Source: CAVXTT01 sp963764685 (GTDB taxonomy: Bacteria > Bacteroidota > Ignavibacteria > Ignavibacteriales > Ignavibacteriaceae). Taken from it: a DNA stretch of 64,000 bases. A program made the position numbers and the translations under genes. The stretch spans positions 248,001 through 312,000 of the forward strand of contig CAVXTT010000018.1 of the NCBI GenBank assembly GCA_963764685.1, written 5' to 3'. Below are positions 17,186-26,540 of the stretch, one piece after another (the first letter of the stretch is position 1; every line of letters starts with the position of its first letter). The notes beneath the pieces are model-generated. The model did not search any database. It was given only the letters and a program-made list of their open reading frames with translations, and was not told the DNA's origin.

Positions 17186-19561
17186 TTATAAGAAAACTTC
17201 GACATTTACATTTTTTTTTCGGGACTCTTTGAGAATGTTTCTCTCCAATATTTTACCATCAATAATGACCTTTTTTACACCCCTGCCGGAGCCGGACTGA
17301 TTCACTATTTTAATATTGAAAGTGGTATTTCTAAAATTCCTTTTGATATTATACTGCTTCCAATCATTTGGAATACATGGATCTATCACTAATCCTTCTC
17401 CGGTTGAATAGATTCCTAGAATCCGGTCGACTATTACTTTTTGAAACCAGGATGCAGAACCTGTATACCATGTCCATCCTCCCATTCCATAATCCGGTGA
17501 ATCAGGACCATCTATGTTTCCAGGAGTAACATATGGCTCGGCTTTATATTCATCGGGATTCATAGCATTATAAATGGGACATAATCTTATGTATGCATCG
17601 AATGCATTTTGATTTTGTCCAAGAAGGGAATATGCCCAAATAGACCATGCAGCCGCATGGGAATACACTCCGCCATTTTCTCTTCTTCCCGCTGCGTAAC
17701 GGGTTAAATAACCTATTAACTCATCCGGAATTGTATATGCGGGATACAATAGAAGCGTACCATTCTTTTTAAGAAGAAGACTGGTAACAGATTCCATAGC
17801 CTTCAGCTGTTTATCCTCATCAGCAATTCTGCTTATCACTGACCAGGTTTGTGCATTCAGATAAATCTTACCTTCCTTATTCTTTTTGCTTCCTATCTTC
17901 TCCCCATTATCCTTTGTTGCCCTGTAGAACCATTCACCATCCCACGCATATTTATGAAAAGATTTTTTAAGATCATCTGCTTTTTTAATGTACCTTTTGG
18001 CAAGTTTTTTCTCTCCGGCATAATTACATACTAAGGAAAAATCATTTAATATTAAAAACAGAAATTCAGCCAGCCATATAGATTCACCCTTCATTTCAAG
18101 ACCAACTGCACTGAGTCCGTCATTCCAGTCCCCGGCTCCGATCAGCGGCAGACCCCGTTTACTGAAACGGGTTAATACCTTTTCGATTGCTGCAGTACAG
18201 TGGTTTAATATTGAAACTCTGTCCCGCGGATCATCGTAAAATGGTTCTTTAAGTTTTAAGATATCAATATCGGCTGTTTCATTAATATATTGTATGACGA
18301 CAAAGGGGAGCCAAAGCAAATCGTCAGTCATTTCTGTCCGGAGACCAGTGTCGGATATAGGATGCCACCAATGCAGTACGGTACCATCCTTAAATTGATG
18401 AGCTGCATGCAGTCTAATTTGTTTTTTAGTAAGTGAAGGATCAATCGGTAGAAAAACCAGACTGTCCTGAAGCTGATCCCTGAACCCGAAAGCTCCGCTC
18501 TGCTGATAGTAAGCAGTACGCGCCCATAATCTGCAGGAAATCGCCTGATACTTCAGCCATTTATTAACCATTAAATTAAGAGCTTCATCGGGTGTTTCAA
18601 CTGCAAGCTTCTCAAATTTTTCACGCCAGTTATTTTTAACTTCAGCTAAAGCAGATTGAATTTTAGCAGACTGCTGATATTTTTTAAGAGTTTTTTTAAT
18701 TTCATTAAAATCATCTTTGATCCCGATAAAGAAATTTAATTCATCTTTTTTTCCCGGATCCAGATTTACAGTTGTTTTAAGCACTGCAGCTGGGTCATTC
18801 CATTTTCCTATCCCCTTACCAAGGACCCCTGATTTAATTCCATCAGGTTTTTCAATTGATCCGTATCTTCCGATAAAAGATTCTTTATCACCATCAAAGT
18901 CGGTAACAGGTTTTGAACTTGCAATAAAACCCTTATAAGGATAAGAAATATTCCAGTGGCCTCTTTTACTTAAAGGTATCTCCCACAAACGTTTGGCAGC
19001 AGTCATGCAGTTCAATTCCGGGTGGAAGTCAGTTTCTAAAAAGGTTTTGTGAAATTCCCTGTGATGATCTGATGATGACCCAAGACACCATTCAAAATAA
19101 GAATAAACAGAAAGCTTTGCCTCAGTAGTTTTCTTATTTTGAATATTAAAATTCCATATTTCAATCTGATCATTTAAAGGTACAAACACAGTCAGCAGGA
19201 TTCTGATTCCCTTGAACTCGCTTTCAAAGAGTGCATAGCCAAAACCATATGTAACCTGATAGAACTCCAACTTTGTTTTGACGGGCATCCAGGCAGGAGA
19301 CCAGACTTCACCCGTAACTTCATCTTTTATGTAAAAATATTTTCCCCAGTTGTCCTGAACAAGATCCTGATGCCATCTGTTCAGTCGGTTGAATTCAGAG
19401 TGAGTTAACCAGCTGAAGCCGCCGCCGTTTTGTGAAATTACAAGTCCGTACTCCCCATTTGAGATTACATTAATCCACGGTTTAGGAGTATGATTTGCTG
19501 TTATAACATACTCGTTCCCATCATCAGAGAAATAGCCATATTTAGTTTTAAATTTTGACAT
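17186..19561 (-). CDS. GH94 glycoside phosphorylase, probably for beta-1,2-gluco-oligosaccharides
   Basis: 791 residues, no signal peptide, hence cytosolic. The GH94 architecture is complete: N-terminal beta-sandwich (YGYFSDDGNEYVITANHTP, QNGGGFSWL, GEVWSPAWMPVK), helical linker, (alpha/alpha)6 barrel with GFRDQLQDSL (about 359-368), the GDWNDGL motif (about 477-483) carrying the general acid Asp, and AEPYVTPGNIDG / GGWTWYTGSASW near the phosphate site, then a C-terminal beta segment (GLVIDPCIPNDWK). Family enzymes split disaccharides or oligosaccharides with phosphate to give glucose 1-phosphate. At 791 residues it is the size of cellobiose or chitobiose phosphorylases, clearly shorter than characterised sophoro-oligosaccharide phosphorylases (about 1,090-1,110). 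The specificity is inferred only from the beta-1,2-glucan context. It starts two bases after the lacI stop. Confidence 0.8.
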   Translation of the reverse strand: MSKFKTKYGYFSDDGNEYVITANHTPKPWINVISNGEYGLVISQNGGGFSWLTHSEFNRLNRWHQDLVQDNWGKYFYIKDEVTGEVWSPAWMPVKTKLEFYQVTYGFGYALFESEFKGIRILLTVFVPLNDQIEIWNFNIQNKKTTEAKLSVYSYFEWCLGSSSDHHREFHKTFLETDFHPELNCMTAAKRLWEIPLSKRGHWNISYPYKGFIASSKPVTDFDGDKESFIGRYGSIEKPDGIKSGVLGKGIGKWNDPAAVLKTTVNLDPGKKDELNFFIGIKDDFNEIKKTLKKYQQSAKIQSALAEVKNNWREKFEKLAVETPDEALNLMVNKWLKYQAISCRLWARTAYYQQSGAFGFRDQLQDSLVFLPIDPSLTKKQIRLHAAHQFKDGTVLHWWHPISDTGLRTEMTDDLLWLPFVVIQYINETADIDILKLKEPFYDDPRDRVSILNHCTAAIEKVLTRFSKRGLPLIGAGDWNDGLSAVGLEMKGESIWLAEFLFLILNDFSLVCNYAGEKKLAKRYIKKADDLKKSFHKYAWDGEWFYRATKDNGEKIGSKKNKEGKIYLNAQTWSVISRIADEDKQLKAMESVTSLLLKKNGTLLLYPAYTIPDELIGYLTRYAAGRRENGGVYSHAAAWSIWAYSLLGQNQNAFDAYIRLCPIYNAMNPDEYKAEPYVTPGNIDGPDSPDYGMGGWTWYTGSASWFQKVIVDRILGIYSTGEGLVIDPCIPNDWKQYNIKRNFRNTTFNIKIVNQSGSGRGVKKVIIDGKILERNILKESRKKNVNVEVFL

Positions 19562-19563
19562 AT

Positions 19564-20550
19564 CTAACAGGATTCTCTTATAACTAGTTCGGTGGGAATG
19601 TTTATAATCGAGGAAGCTTTAGAATTCGTCGTCTGAATTTTCCTGATAAGCAGCTCGGCGGCTTTTTTCCCGATGTCTTCAATATTTACACGGACTGTTG
19701 TGAGCGGGGGAGTAAGGTATTTAGCAAGAAAGATATCATCAAAACCTACAATTCCGACGTCTTCCGGAATTTGTAAGTTCATTTCTTTTATACAATCATA
19801 ACAACCTACTGCCATCATATCATTTCCGGCAAAAACGACCTGCGGTTTTTCTTTTAGACTCAATAAATTGCGGCATGCATTTAATCCGGAGTCCCTGGAG
19901 AAGTCCCCATTTTCAATAACAAACTTTACTTTATGTTTTTTACAAGCATCGATGAAGCCGTTTTTTCTTAAAACAGCATCATCATTATCTGACGGACCTG
20001 TAATATGTGAGAGGAATTTATACTTTTTTTCTATAAGATAGCTGGTAATAGAATATGCACCCAGATAGTCATCTATTGCAACCCTGTTGAATCTTCTGTT
20101 TCTTTTACCGGAGTTGATTAAAACAATAGGCAGATGACTTTTTGAGAGCGTGAAAATGAGATCTTTATTTAAGTTATTTGACAGTAATATTAAACCCGAT
20201 ATTAATCCATTCCTGATAAAAGTGGTAATTTCATCTTTCAGACTTTTATATTTATGGGAGCTTGCAACTATTGTATAAAAGTTTGCTTTAAAGGTGATCT
20301 CATCGACGCCTTTAATAATATCTGTAAAAAATTCGTCTGAGATCTCAGGTAAGATAAGAGCGATAAGGTTAGATTTTTGTCTGGCAAAATTGCGTGCAAG
20401 AATGTTCGTTCTATACTGAAGATTCCCCGCAATATTTAATATATGCCTCCGCGTTTCCGGGGTAACGCCGGGGTTATTATTTATCGCTCTTGAAACCGTA
20501 GCAATAGATACATGGGCTTTCGCCGCAATATCCTTTATGGTTACTGACAT
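19564..20550 (-). CDS. LacI/GalR-family transcriptional regulator
   Basis: 328 residues: N-terminal LacI helix-turn-helix (TIKDIAAKAHVSIATVSRAIN, residues 3-23) and hinge helix (NILARNFARQKSNLIALILP), then a periplasmic-binding-protein-like effector domain (about 62-328; NGLISGLILLS, PIVLINSGKRN, VAIDDYLGAY, QVVFAGNDMMAVGC, VGIVGFDDIFLAKYLTPPLTTV). The gene starts a unit that continues, with two bases between, into the GH94 gene. It is the only sugar-type regulator of the locus. A textbook LacI operator is present at 22015-22030 in front of the neighbouring CBM9-like gene. The likely effector is an oligosaccharide or a breakdown product of the pathway. Confidence 0.9.
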   Translation of the reverse strand: MSVTIKDIAAKAHVSIATVSRAINNNPGVTPETRRHILNIAGNLQYRTNILARNFARQKSNLIALILPEISDEFFTDIIKGVDEITFKANFYTIVASSHKYKSLKDEITTFIRNGLISGLILLSNNLNKDLIFTLSKSHLPIVLINSGKRNRRFNRVAIDDYLGAYSITSYLIEKKYKFLSHITGPSDNDDAVLRKNGFIDACKKHKVKFVIENGDFSRDSGLNACRNLLSLKEKPQVVFAGNDMMAVGCYDCIKEMNLQIPEDVGIVGFDDIFLAKYLTPPLTTVRVNIEDIGKKAAELLIRKIQTTNSKASSIINIPTELVIRESC

Positions 20551-20575
20551 TGCAAGCTTTGTAATGCTTTATTAA

Positions 20576-20614
20576 AAAGAAGGCACAACTTTAATCGGAA
20601 GTTGTGCCTTCTTT
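20576..20614 (-). terminator. Intrinsic terminator after the solo CBM9-like T9SS gene
   Basis: A 16-bp perfect stem (AAAGAAGGCACAACTT with its exact complement) around a seven-base loop, three bases past the stop at 20618. On the minus strand it is followed by TTTTTAAT. It separates the CBM9-like gene from lacI, so lacI probably has its own promoter in 20551-20575 or depends on read-through. Confidence 0.85.
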
Positions 20615-20617
20615 ATA

Positions 20618-21950
20618 TTATTTAAGTAAAGTCATTTTTCTGCTTAGTGTTGTAATGCTGCCATCTTCAGCCGCCGCGTTCAAAACATAAATATATGTCC
20701 CCGAGGAAAAATTTGAAGCATCTATTTGATAATCATAACTTCCGGAATTCAGTGCACCATTAAACAAGTGATAGAATTTTTTCTCCTGTAATATTATAAA
20801 CATCAAGGGAAATATTAGACTTTACCGGCAGCCCGATACTTATAGTTGTAGCAGGATTAAAGGGGTTCGGGTAATTCTGTTTCAATTCAAAGTTCATCGT
20901 AACAGCTTTGCCGAGATTAATAACATTGGAATAAGCATAATTCCCATCAAAGTCTACTTGTTTCAAACGGTAGGAATAATTGGTATTAACAGAGGTACTA
21001 TAGTCAGTATAGGAATACTTCTGAACTTCTGTTGATGTCCCGATGCCTTTTACAAATGCAATAGTTACAAAGTCGCTTTCGTTTGTATTCCGCTGAACTT
21101 CAAAACCAAAATTGTTTGTCTCGGAAGCAGTAGTCCAGTTTAGAACAGTTGTATTAAACTGATATTCTGCCGTAAAGGATGTTAATTCAACAGGCACAAA
21201 AATATCTTTTAATGAGAGTATCCTGGAATCCGGACCCCACTCGCTGCCCCACCATTGTTTATAAAAATTGCCGTGGTCTCCCCAGGCCGGTACACCGTCA
21301 TTATAATTGTCAGGGTCAAAAATATTTATTAAAACCTGAAGACTTTGTGTGGCGGAAGTGAATCCGAGTCCTGTTAAATCAATCATCAATTCAGCAGAGT
21401 AACCTGCATCCACGTTTGTTGAATCATTTACAATCGTTCCAGGTTTTTTATAACCTGCCCCGGATCCATAAGCAGGTCCTTCATAATGAATTTCAGGATT
21501 AACACCGGCGAGATTGTAATACAATTTAAATTCAACAGCTGCTCCGCTTGAATCGTTGATCTTCATAAATAACCCATCTCCTTCCCAGCTGTCTCCAAAA
21601 CGGCAAACCTGGTGATCATCTGAATCAAGGGATATATAGAGGTTAGTCCCAATATGTAAAAATTTAACGTAACAAGTTGAGACATCGTTATATGGCGGTT
21701 TTACAACAACACCACCTGTTGGAGTATTCATAACTCCGGAAGGGGTACCGCCTTGTTTGAACATAAGCTGAGGTTTAGTGCCTGCTAAAACCCAATCAGG
21801 TTCAATAATCTGTCCATCAAGATTAATGGTTCCTACCGCTTTAAAAACATCTATAGAGGGAGGATCAGCAACTGCCTGGGCAGAGGTGGGTGTTTGAAAA
21901 ACAAGTATAACAAAAAGAGAAATACAGCAATAAAGGTATAATGACTTCAT
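20618..21950 (-). CDS. Secreted CBM9-like T9SS protein under a LacI-type operator (one frameshift)
   Basis: The main frame (20760-21950, 396 residues) has a signal peptide (LFVILVFQTPTSAQ), a CBM9-like beta-sandwich (about 25-245; AVGTINLDGQIIEPDW, VKFLHIGTNLYISLDSDD, YSAELMIDLTGLGF), a linker strand domain (VELTSFTAEYQFNTTVLNWTTASETNNFGFEVQR) and the T9SS motif KQNYPNPFNPATT. It ends early at TAA after GEKILSLV. One extra T in the run at 20762-20764 explains this: removing it gives LVNGALNSGSYDYQIDASNF and the proper end SRKMTLLK at 20618. The full protein is about 440 residues. It resembles one half of the two-domain protein at 15231-17150. As the only gene directly behind the promoter/operator, it may be the most strongly sugar-controlled binding protein of the locus. 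Confidence 0.75.
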
Positions 21951-22014
21951 AATGCCTCCGAAGGTTAAGGAATTGAGAATATTATTTTTTGAGTGTGAGA
22001 GAAAAGTTTGGACA

Positions 22015-22030
22015 ATGTAAACGTTTACAT
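22015..22030. promoter_or_regulatory. LacI-family operator (16-bp perfect palindrome)
   Basis: ATGTAAACGTTTACAT is perfectly symmetric with the central CG step characteristic of LacI/GalR/CcpA-family operators. It lies about 65 bases upstream of the CBM9-like start codon and immediately downstream of a predicted -10 box, so a bound repressor would block initiation or early elongation. The lacI gene at 19564-20550 is the obvious candidate regulator. Confidence 0.75.
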
Positions 22031-22038
22031 CTTAAAGG

Positions 22039-22067
22039 AGTTTAATAATTATTTTTGTAATTGTCAA
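22039..22067 (-). promoter_or_regulatory. Sigma-70-type promoter of the CBM9-like gene
   Basis: On the minus strand TTGACA (22062-22067) is followed after 17 bases by TAAACT (22039-22044, four of six matches to TATAAT). The predicted start of transcription falls at about 22031-22034, next to the operator. The spacing and the adjacent operator are the evidence; no experimental start is known. Confidence 0.5.
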
Positions 22068-22222
22068 GAAGAATTGGCAACAGTTGAAATGGACAGCCGT
22101 GTTAGATGCTACAAAAAAGTATTAAACCAAAGTCAGAGTGGGTTCATTTGGGATAATGCAGGAGAGAATAAAAAGTATTAAAGCAGCTTATAAATGAAGT
22201 TTTCGAAACCAAAATCTTAGTG

Positions 22223-22309
22223 CGGAAAGGGAGGGATTCGAACCCTCGGTACGCGTTAACGTACACACGCTTTCCAGGCGTGCCAGTTCAACCACTCCTG
22301 CACCTTTCC
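22223..22309 (-). tRNA. tRNA-Ser (anticodon GGA)
   Basis: An 87-base class II tRNA on the minus strand. The acceptor stem GGAAAGG pairs with CCTTTCC, the anticodon arm ACGC-CTGGAAA-GCGT gives anticodon GGA, a long variable arm (GTGTACGTTAACGCGTAC region) marks a serine tRNA, and the T arm GAGGGTTCGAATCCCTC is standard. The 3' CCA is not encoded. It lies in the gap between the sugar locus and the plus-strand genes. Confidence 0.95.
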
Positions 22310-22490
22310 AATTTTAGGGTGTAAATATAAATGAATTAGTATAGTTAACCAAAATGTCACACTAATCTTTAAAAGTTCATCTGTTATTAGAACAGATCAA
22401 CACCAGTTATTTCCTCTCATCCCAAATCATTAACCACTTTAGTTTTGATAATTTACATTTGGACAAGAAAATAAAACAAAAGAGGTTTAT

Positions 22491-22919
22491 ATGAAAAACT
22501 TAAGATTTTTACTCGTGCCGGTGTTGGTTGTTGTGTTTACAGTTTCTGCTTTTTCTTCCAGTAACCCTAAAAAACAAAAATCCGTTTCTAATGATGCTGT
22601 ATCATCGCTGCTGATGGGAATGGAATCAGAGAATTTTGGACTACAGACAAGTTCAGCCTATATGCTCGGTGAGCTCGGATCACTTAAAGCTGTTATCCCG
22701 TTAATGCGTATGCTTCATAACAGTGATAAAGAAGAAGCCAGAATAATGGCAGCACTCTCCCTGTCTAAAATTGACAGCAGAACAGGTATGTATGCAGTTA
22801 AACAGGCCGCTAAATATGATGACAGTGAAAGAGTTAGAAAGATCTGCTTCTCAATTTATCTGCAATCACTCGGTATTGAACCCATCTCTTCCGTTAATGA
22901 AATTGTTTCAAATGAGTAG
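22491..22919 (+). CDS. Small exported HEAT-repeat protein
   Basis: 142 residues with a signal peptide (FLLVPVLVVVFTVSAFSS) and, from about residue 45, helical HEAT/PBS-lyase-type repeats (YMLGELGSLKAVIPLMRMLHN, EEARIMAALSLSKID, YAVKQAAKYDDSERVRKICFSIYL). Such repeats bind protein partners; nothing in the sequence gives the target. It has an AAGAGGT ribosome-binding site, a TACATTTG motif about 30 bases upstream that fits the Bacteroidetes -7 box, and its own terminator, so it is monocistronic. Confidence 0.75.
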   Translation: MKNLRFLLVPVLVVVFTVSAFSSSNPKKQKSVSNDAVSSLLMGMESENFGLQTSSAYMLGELGSLKAVIPLMRMLHNSDKEEARIMAALSLSKIDSRTGMYAVKQAAKYDDSERVRKICFSIYLQSLGIEPISSVNEIVSNE

Positions 22920-22953
22920 TATTGACCGTTACCCTCTTAAATGATGAAACCTC

Positions 22954-22986
22954 AACTGCCCGGCCCTCACCGGGCAGTTTTTTTTT
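22954..22986 (+). terminator. Intrinsic terminator after the HEAT-repeat gene
   Basis: Stem AACTGCCCGG / CCGGGCAGTT (10 bp, perfect) with a six-base loop followed by nine or ten T residues, 35 bases after the stop codon. Confidence 0.95.
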
Positions 22987-23019
22987 AAACATGGGATTAG
23001 TTTATTTTAGTCTCTTGTT

Positions 23020-24361
23020 ATGAATAATACCTATAAAGAATCCGTTAAAGAAACCCTTATCCTGTCATACCCGGTGATCATTGGACAATTGGGTGTAATG
23101 ATGATGGGAGTAATGGACAGCATTATGGTAGGGCGGGTGGGCGCAGCTCCTCTGGCAGCAGCATCCCTGTCCACCGGTATATTCATTTTAGTTTTCATTG
23201 TGGGAATTGGTATCTCCATAGCTGTAACTCCCCTTGTAGCAATTGCTGTTGGAGCCAGAAATTACGAGGAGTGCGGTCTGTATTTCAGACAGTCTCTTAT
23301 TGTCAATTGTTTTACAGGACTGATCCTGATGGCAGTTACTATTTTAAGTGCCGATCTGCTGAAATATTTGGATCAGCCGCCGATGGTGGTGTACCACGCG
23401 GAATCATATCTCAGGATATTGGGACTTTCAATTCTGCCCGCATCATTATTTAATTCCTTTAAGCAGATGATTGAAGGGCTGTCAGTAATGAAACCTGCAA
23501 TGGTAATTACCATTGCTGCAAATCTTATTAATGTTGCGGTTAACTGGGTGCTTATCTATGGCAATCTGGGTTTTCCTGCTTTAGGGCTTGATGGTGCGGG
23601 ATGGGCTACCTTTTTTTCGAGGGTTTTTATGGCTGCTGCACTTGGCTTCTATGTAATGAGAAATCCTTATTTCAAGCAATATGATATTAAATTTAATTTC
23701 AGAGAATTTAACCTCCCGATAATTAAAAAAATATTACGCCTGGGACTCCCCAGCGGTATCCAGTACTTCTTTGAGGTCGGCGCTTTTTCATTTGCCGCGA
23801 TTATGGTAGGGTGGCTTGGTACCGATCAGCTTGCTGCACACCAGATCGCTCTCAATCTTGCATCGGTTTCTTTTATGGCTATCCTGGGTATATCAGCTGC
23901 AGGGGGTATCCGCGTCGGCAATGCTGTGGGGGAAAGGGACACACGAAAAATCAGACTGGCAGGATTTACTGCACTTGGACTCGGAGGATCGTTAATGTTT
24001 TTTTCGGGTATTGTATTCATAGTCTTCAGAAATTTACTCCCTTTCATTTATATTCGATGATCCCGAAGTACACTTTTATGCTTCATCTCTTTTAATAATT
24101 GCTGCCTTATTCCAGATATTCGATGGAGTCCAGGCAGTTGGAATAGGTGTATTGAGAGGACTTACAGATGTAAAGGGTCCTACTTTAATAACATTTATCT
24201 CCTACTGGCTGATAGGACTTCCGGTCGGCTATCTGTTCGGTTTTATTTTAAACTTCAACGTAATCGGCATATGGCTGGGTTTGATGCTTAGCCTTATGGC
24301 TTCTGCAACGATGCTTTCGCTACGTTTTAATCATAAAAGTAAGCAGAAGATAAACATTTAG
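23020..24361 (+). CDS. MATE-family multidrug/sodium antiporter (one frameshift)
   Basis: A 12-helix transporter of about 447 residues: YPVIIGQLGVMMMGVMDSIMVGRVG and LAAASLSTGIF at the start and SGIQYFFEVGAFSFAAIMVGWLG / AAHQIALNLASVSFMAILGISAAGGIRVGNAVGE at the middle repeat mark the NorM/DinF branch of MATE exporters. The first frame stops at 24060 after LLPFIYIR. One missing C in the run at 24039-24041 would read on as FDDPEVHFYASSLLIIAALFQIFDGVQ and on to NHKSKQKINI at 24361, which is the expected last third of the protein. The protein would export cationic drugs or metabolites with Na+ or H+. No regulator is adjacent. Confidence 0.85.
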
Positions 24362-24468
24362 ATTACTTTTCCTCCAAATTAATTTTATTCATTTCTTCGG
24401 AAATAAGCCCGGAATATTTTATTGTGATTAAAATTAGCTTTATTTTTCAGTGCAGATTTATTTGAAAG

Positions 24469-26464
24469 ATGCTAATGAAAACTCTTCTACTTTTTCTTAC
24501 CTCAATTTTTTTCACCGGAATAATATTAAGCCAGGATCTTCCTAACTATATGACAGATCAAGAAAAAATTCTCTGGCAGAATTATCAATTCCCGAATGCA
24601 ACAGATGACATCAATCCTCCCCCCGGTCCTGTCCGTACAATGGCAGAATGGGATAATCTTGAAGGTGTTATTATTACCTGGACAACCTACACTTCCATAC
24701 TCAGATCCATTGTTGATTACTCCCAGGAAGAAGGGATGGTCTGGATAGTATGCACTGATTCTAATGCAGTTAAAACTTACCTTACCAGCGGGGGAGTACC
24801 ACTGTATAATATAAAATATTTAATGACTACATTTAATTCTGTATGGGTAAGAGATTACGGTCCGTGGACAGTTTATTCAGGTGTGGCAGATACAACAAGA
24901 ATCATCGACTGGAAATATAACAGACCCCGTCCCCTTGATGATGTAATACCTGTTTTCTTTGCAAACTATATGGGTCTGCCATATCATCAGACTACCACTC
25001 CCCCAAATGATTTTATTGCCACAGGCGGGAAATTTTATGACCGATGGGCATGGTACAGCCTTTTCTTCAAAGCTGATCCTCAATGAAAATCCCACAAAGA
25101 CTGAAGCACAAATCAACCAGATAGTGAATTCCTATATGGGGATAAACAGGTATATCAAGATGGATAATCTTCCTTACGATGAGATCCATCATATAGATAT
25201 GCATATGAAACTTCTTGATGAGGAAACTATCCTGGTAGGGCAGTACCCTCCGGGTGTGGCTGATGGTCCTCAGATTGAAGCTAACCTTCAATATATTCTT
25301 AACAATTTTCAGACCTGCTACGGCAGACCATATAAAGTGGTACGGATACCTATGCCGCCCGATGCTTCAGGACAATATCCGCCTAACGGAGATTACAGGA
25401 CATATACGAATTCTATTTTCGTTAACAAAACTGTAATTGTCCCTACATATCAGCTTCAGTATGATACTACAGCTCTCAGAATTTACAGGGAAGCTCTTCC
25501 AGGATACAATGTAGTTGGCATAAACTGCAACCAGACCATAACTGCTCTTGGTGCAATTCATTGCATAATGAAAGAAGTCGGCTCGATGAACCCATTATTT
25601 ATTTCACACGCAAAGATGCCTGATACTGTTCACGCAACCGGTCCATACCAGATCAAAGCTTATTTTAATAATACATCAGGTATTGCTTCTGCGAAAGTTT
25701 TCTGGACAACCGATACCACACAGGCATATGCACCGTTACAAATGAGTCCTGTAAGCGGCGATACTATGGCTGCATATATCCCCTGGCACCCTAACGGGAC
25801 AAAAGTATTTTATTATGTATGGGCTCAGGCTAACAACGGCAAATCATTAAGCAAACCGATAACTGCTCCTGCCGGATATTATAAATTTATAGTTGATGAT
25901 CCCGTACCTGTTGAGCTTGTTTCATTTGATGCATCTGTTTCAGGAAATGAGGTTACTTTAACCTGGTCAACTGCATCCGAGACAAACAATAAAGGGTTCG
26001 TTATTAACAGAAAAACTGAAAATGATGAATGGGCAGAGGCAGGATTTGTAGAAGGAAAGGGAACTACAACCTTCAATAATTTCTATTCATTCAGTGAGGT
26101 ATTGAAAGAGACAGGAAAATATATTTACAGGTTAAAACAGATGGATCATAATGGAAACTTTGAATATTCTCCTGAAGTTGAAATAGAAATATCTCTCCCT
26201 TCTGTTTATTCATTAAGTCAGAATTACCCGAATCCTTTTAACCCGGCAACATCAATAAGATTCCAGGTACCTGAGAATAACAAGGTTTCACTGAAAATTT
26301 ATGACGTACTCGGAAATGAAACGGCAGTCCTGGTTGATGAAGCAAAACCTGCAGGTACCTATGAAATTTACTTTGACGCATCGGCTCTTTCGAGCGGTAT
26401 TTATTATTATACATTGAGATCCGGACATTTCACCGAGACGAAGAAGATGGTATTGTTAAAATAA
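24469..26464 (+). CDS. Secreted peptidylarginine/agmatine-deiminase-family enzyme with T9SS tail (one frameshift)
   Basis: About 660 residues in two frames: signal peptide (LLFLTSIFFTGIILSQ), then the PAD_porph/agmatine deiminase fold (about 25-380), an Ig-like segment, VPVELVSFDASVSGNEVTLTWSTASE and a T9SS domain (LSQNYPNPFNPATSIRF ... KKMVLLK). Catalytic landmarks of the guanidine-modifying family are present: WVRDYGPW (Asp), HHIDMHMK (His-x-Asp) and GAIHCIM (nucleophilic Cys). The frame breaks in the ggg/aaa run at 25027-25032: removing one base turns GGKFYDRW into GGNFMTDGHGTAFSS, the conserved sequence of the family. Export suggests action on peptides or free agmatine outside the cell, as with the secreted deiminase of Porphyromonas. 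Start ATG at 24475 is equally possible. Confidence 0.8.
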
Positions 26465-26497
26465 AAAAGATGTAACTTCTGAAATCTTTTCTTTTCC

Positions 26498-26540
26498 AAA
26501 GGAGAGTCTGATTCTTTTTTAAGATTGAACTCTCCTTTTT
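26498..26540. terminator. Terminator-like hairpin after the deiminase gene
   Basis: AAAGGAGAGT (26498-26507) pairs with ACTCTCCTTT (26529-26538) around a 21-base spacer and is followed by TT, 34 bases after the stop. The long loop makes it a moderate rather than strong prediction. Confidence 0.55.

Noticed and set aside
20551..20575. Second LacI operator before lacI (around AAGCTT)
   Set aside because: The symmetry is only partial and off-centre, and the central CG step is missing.
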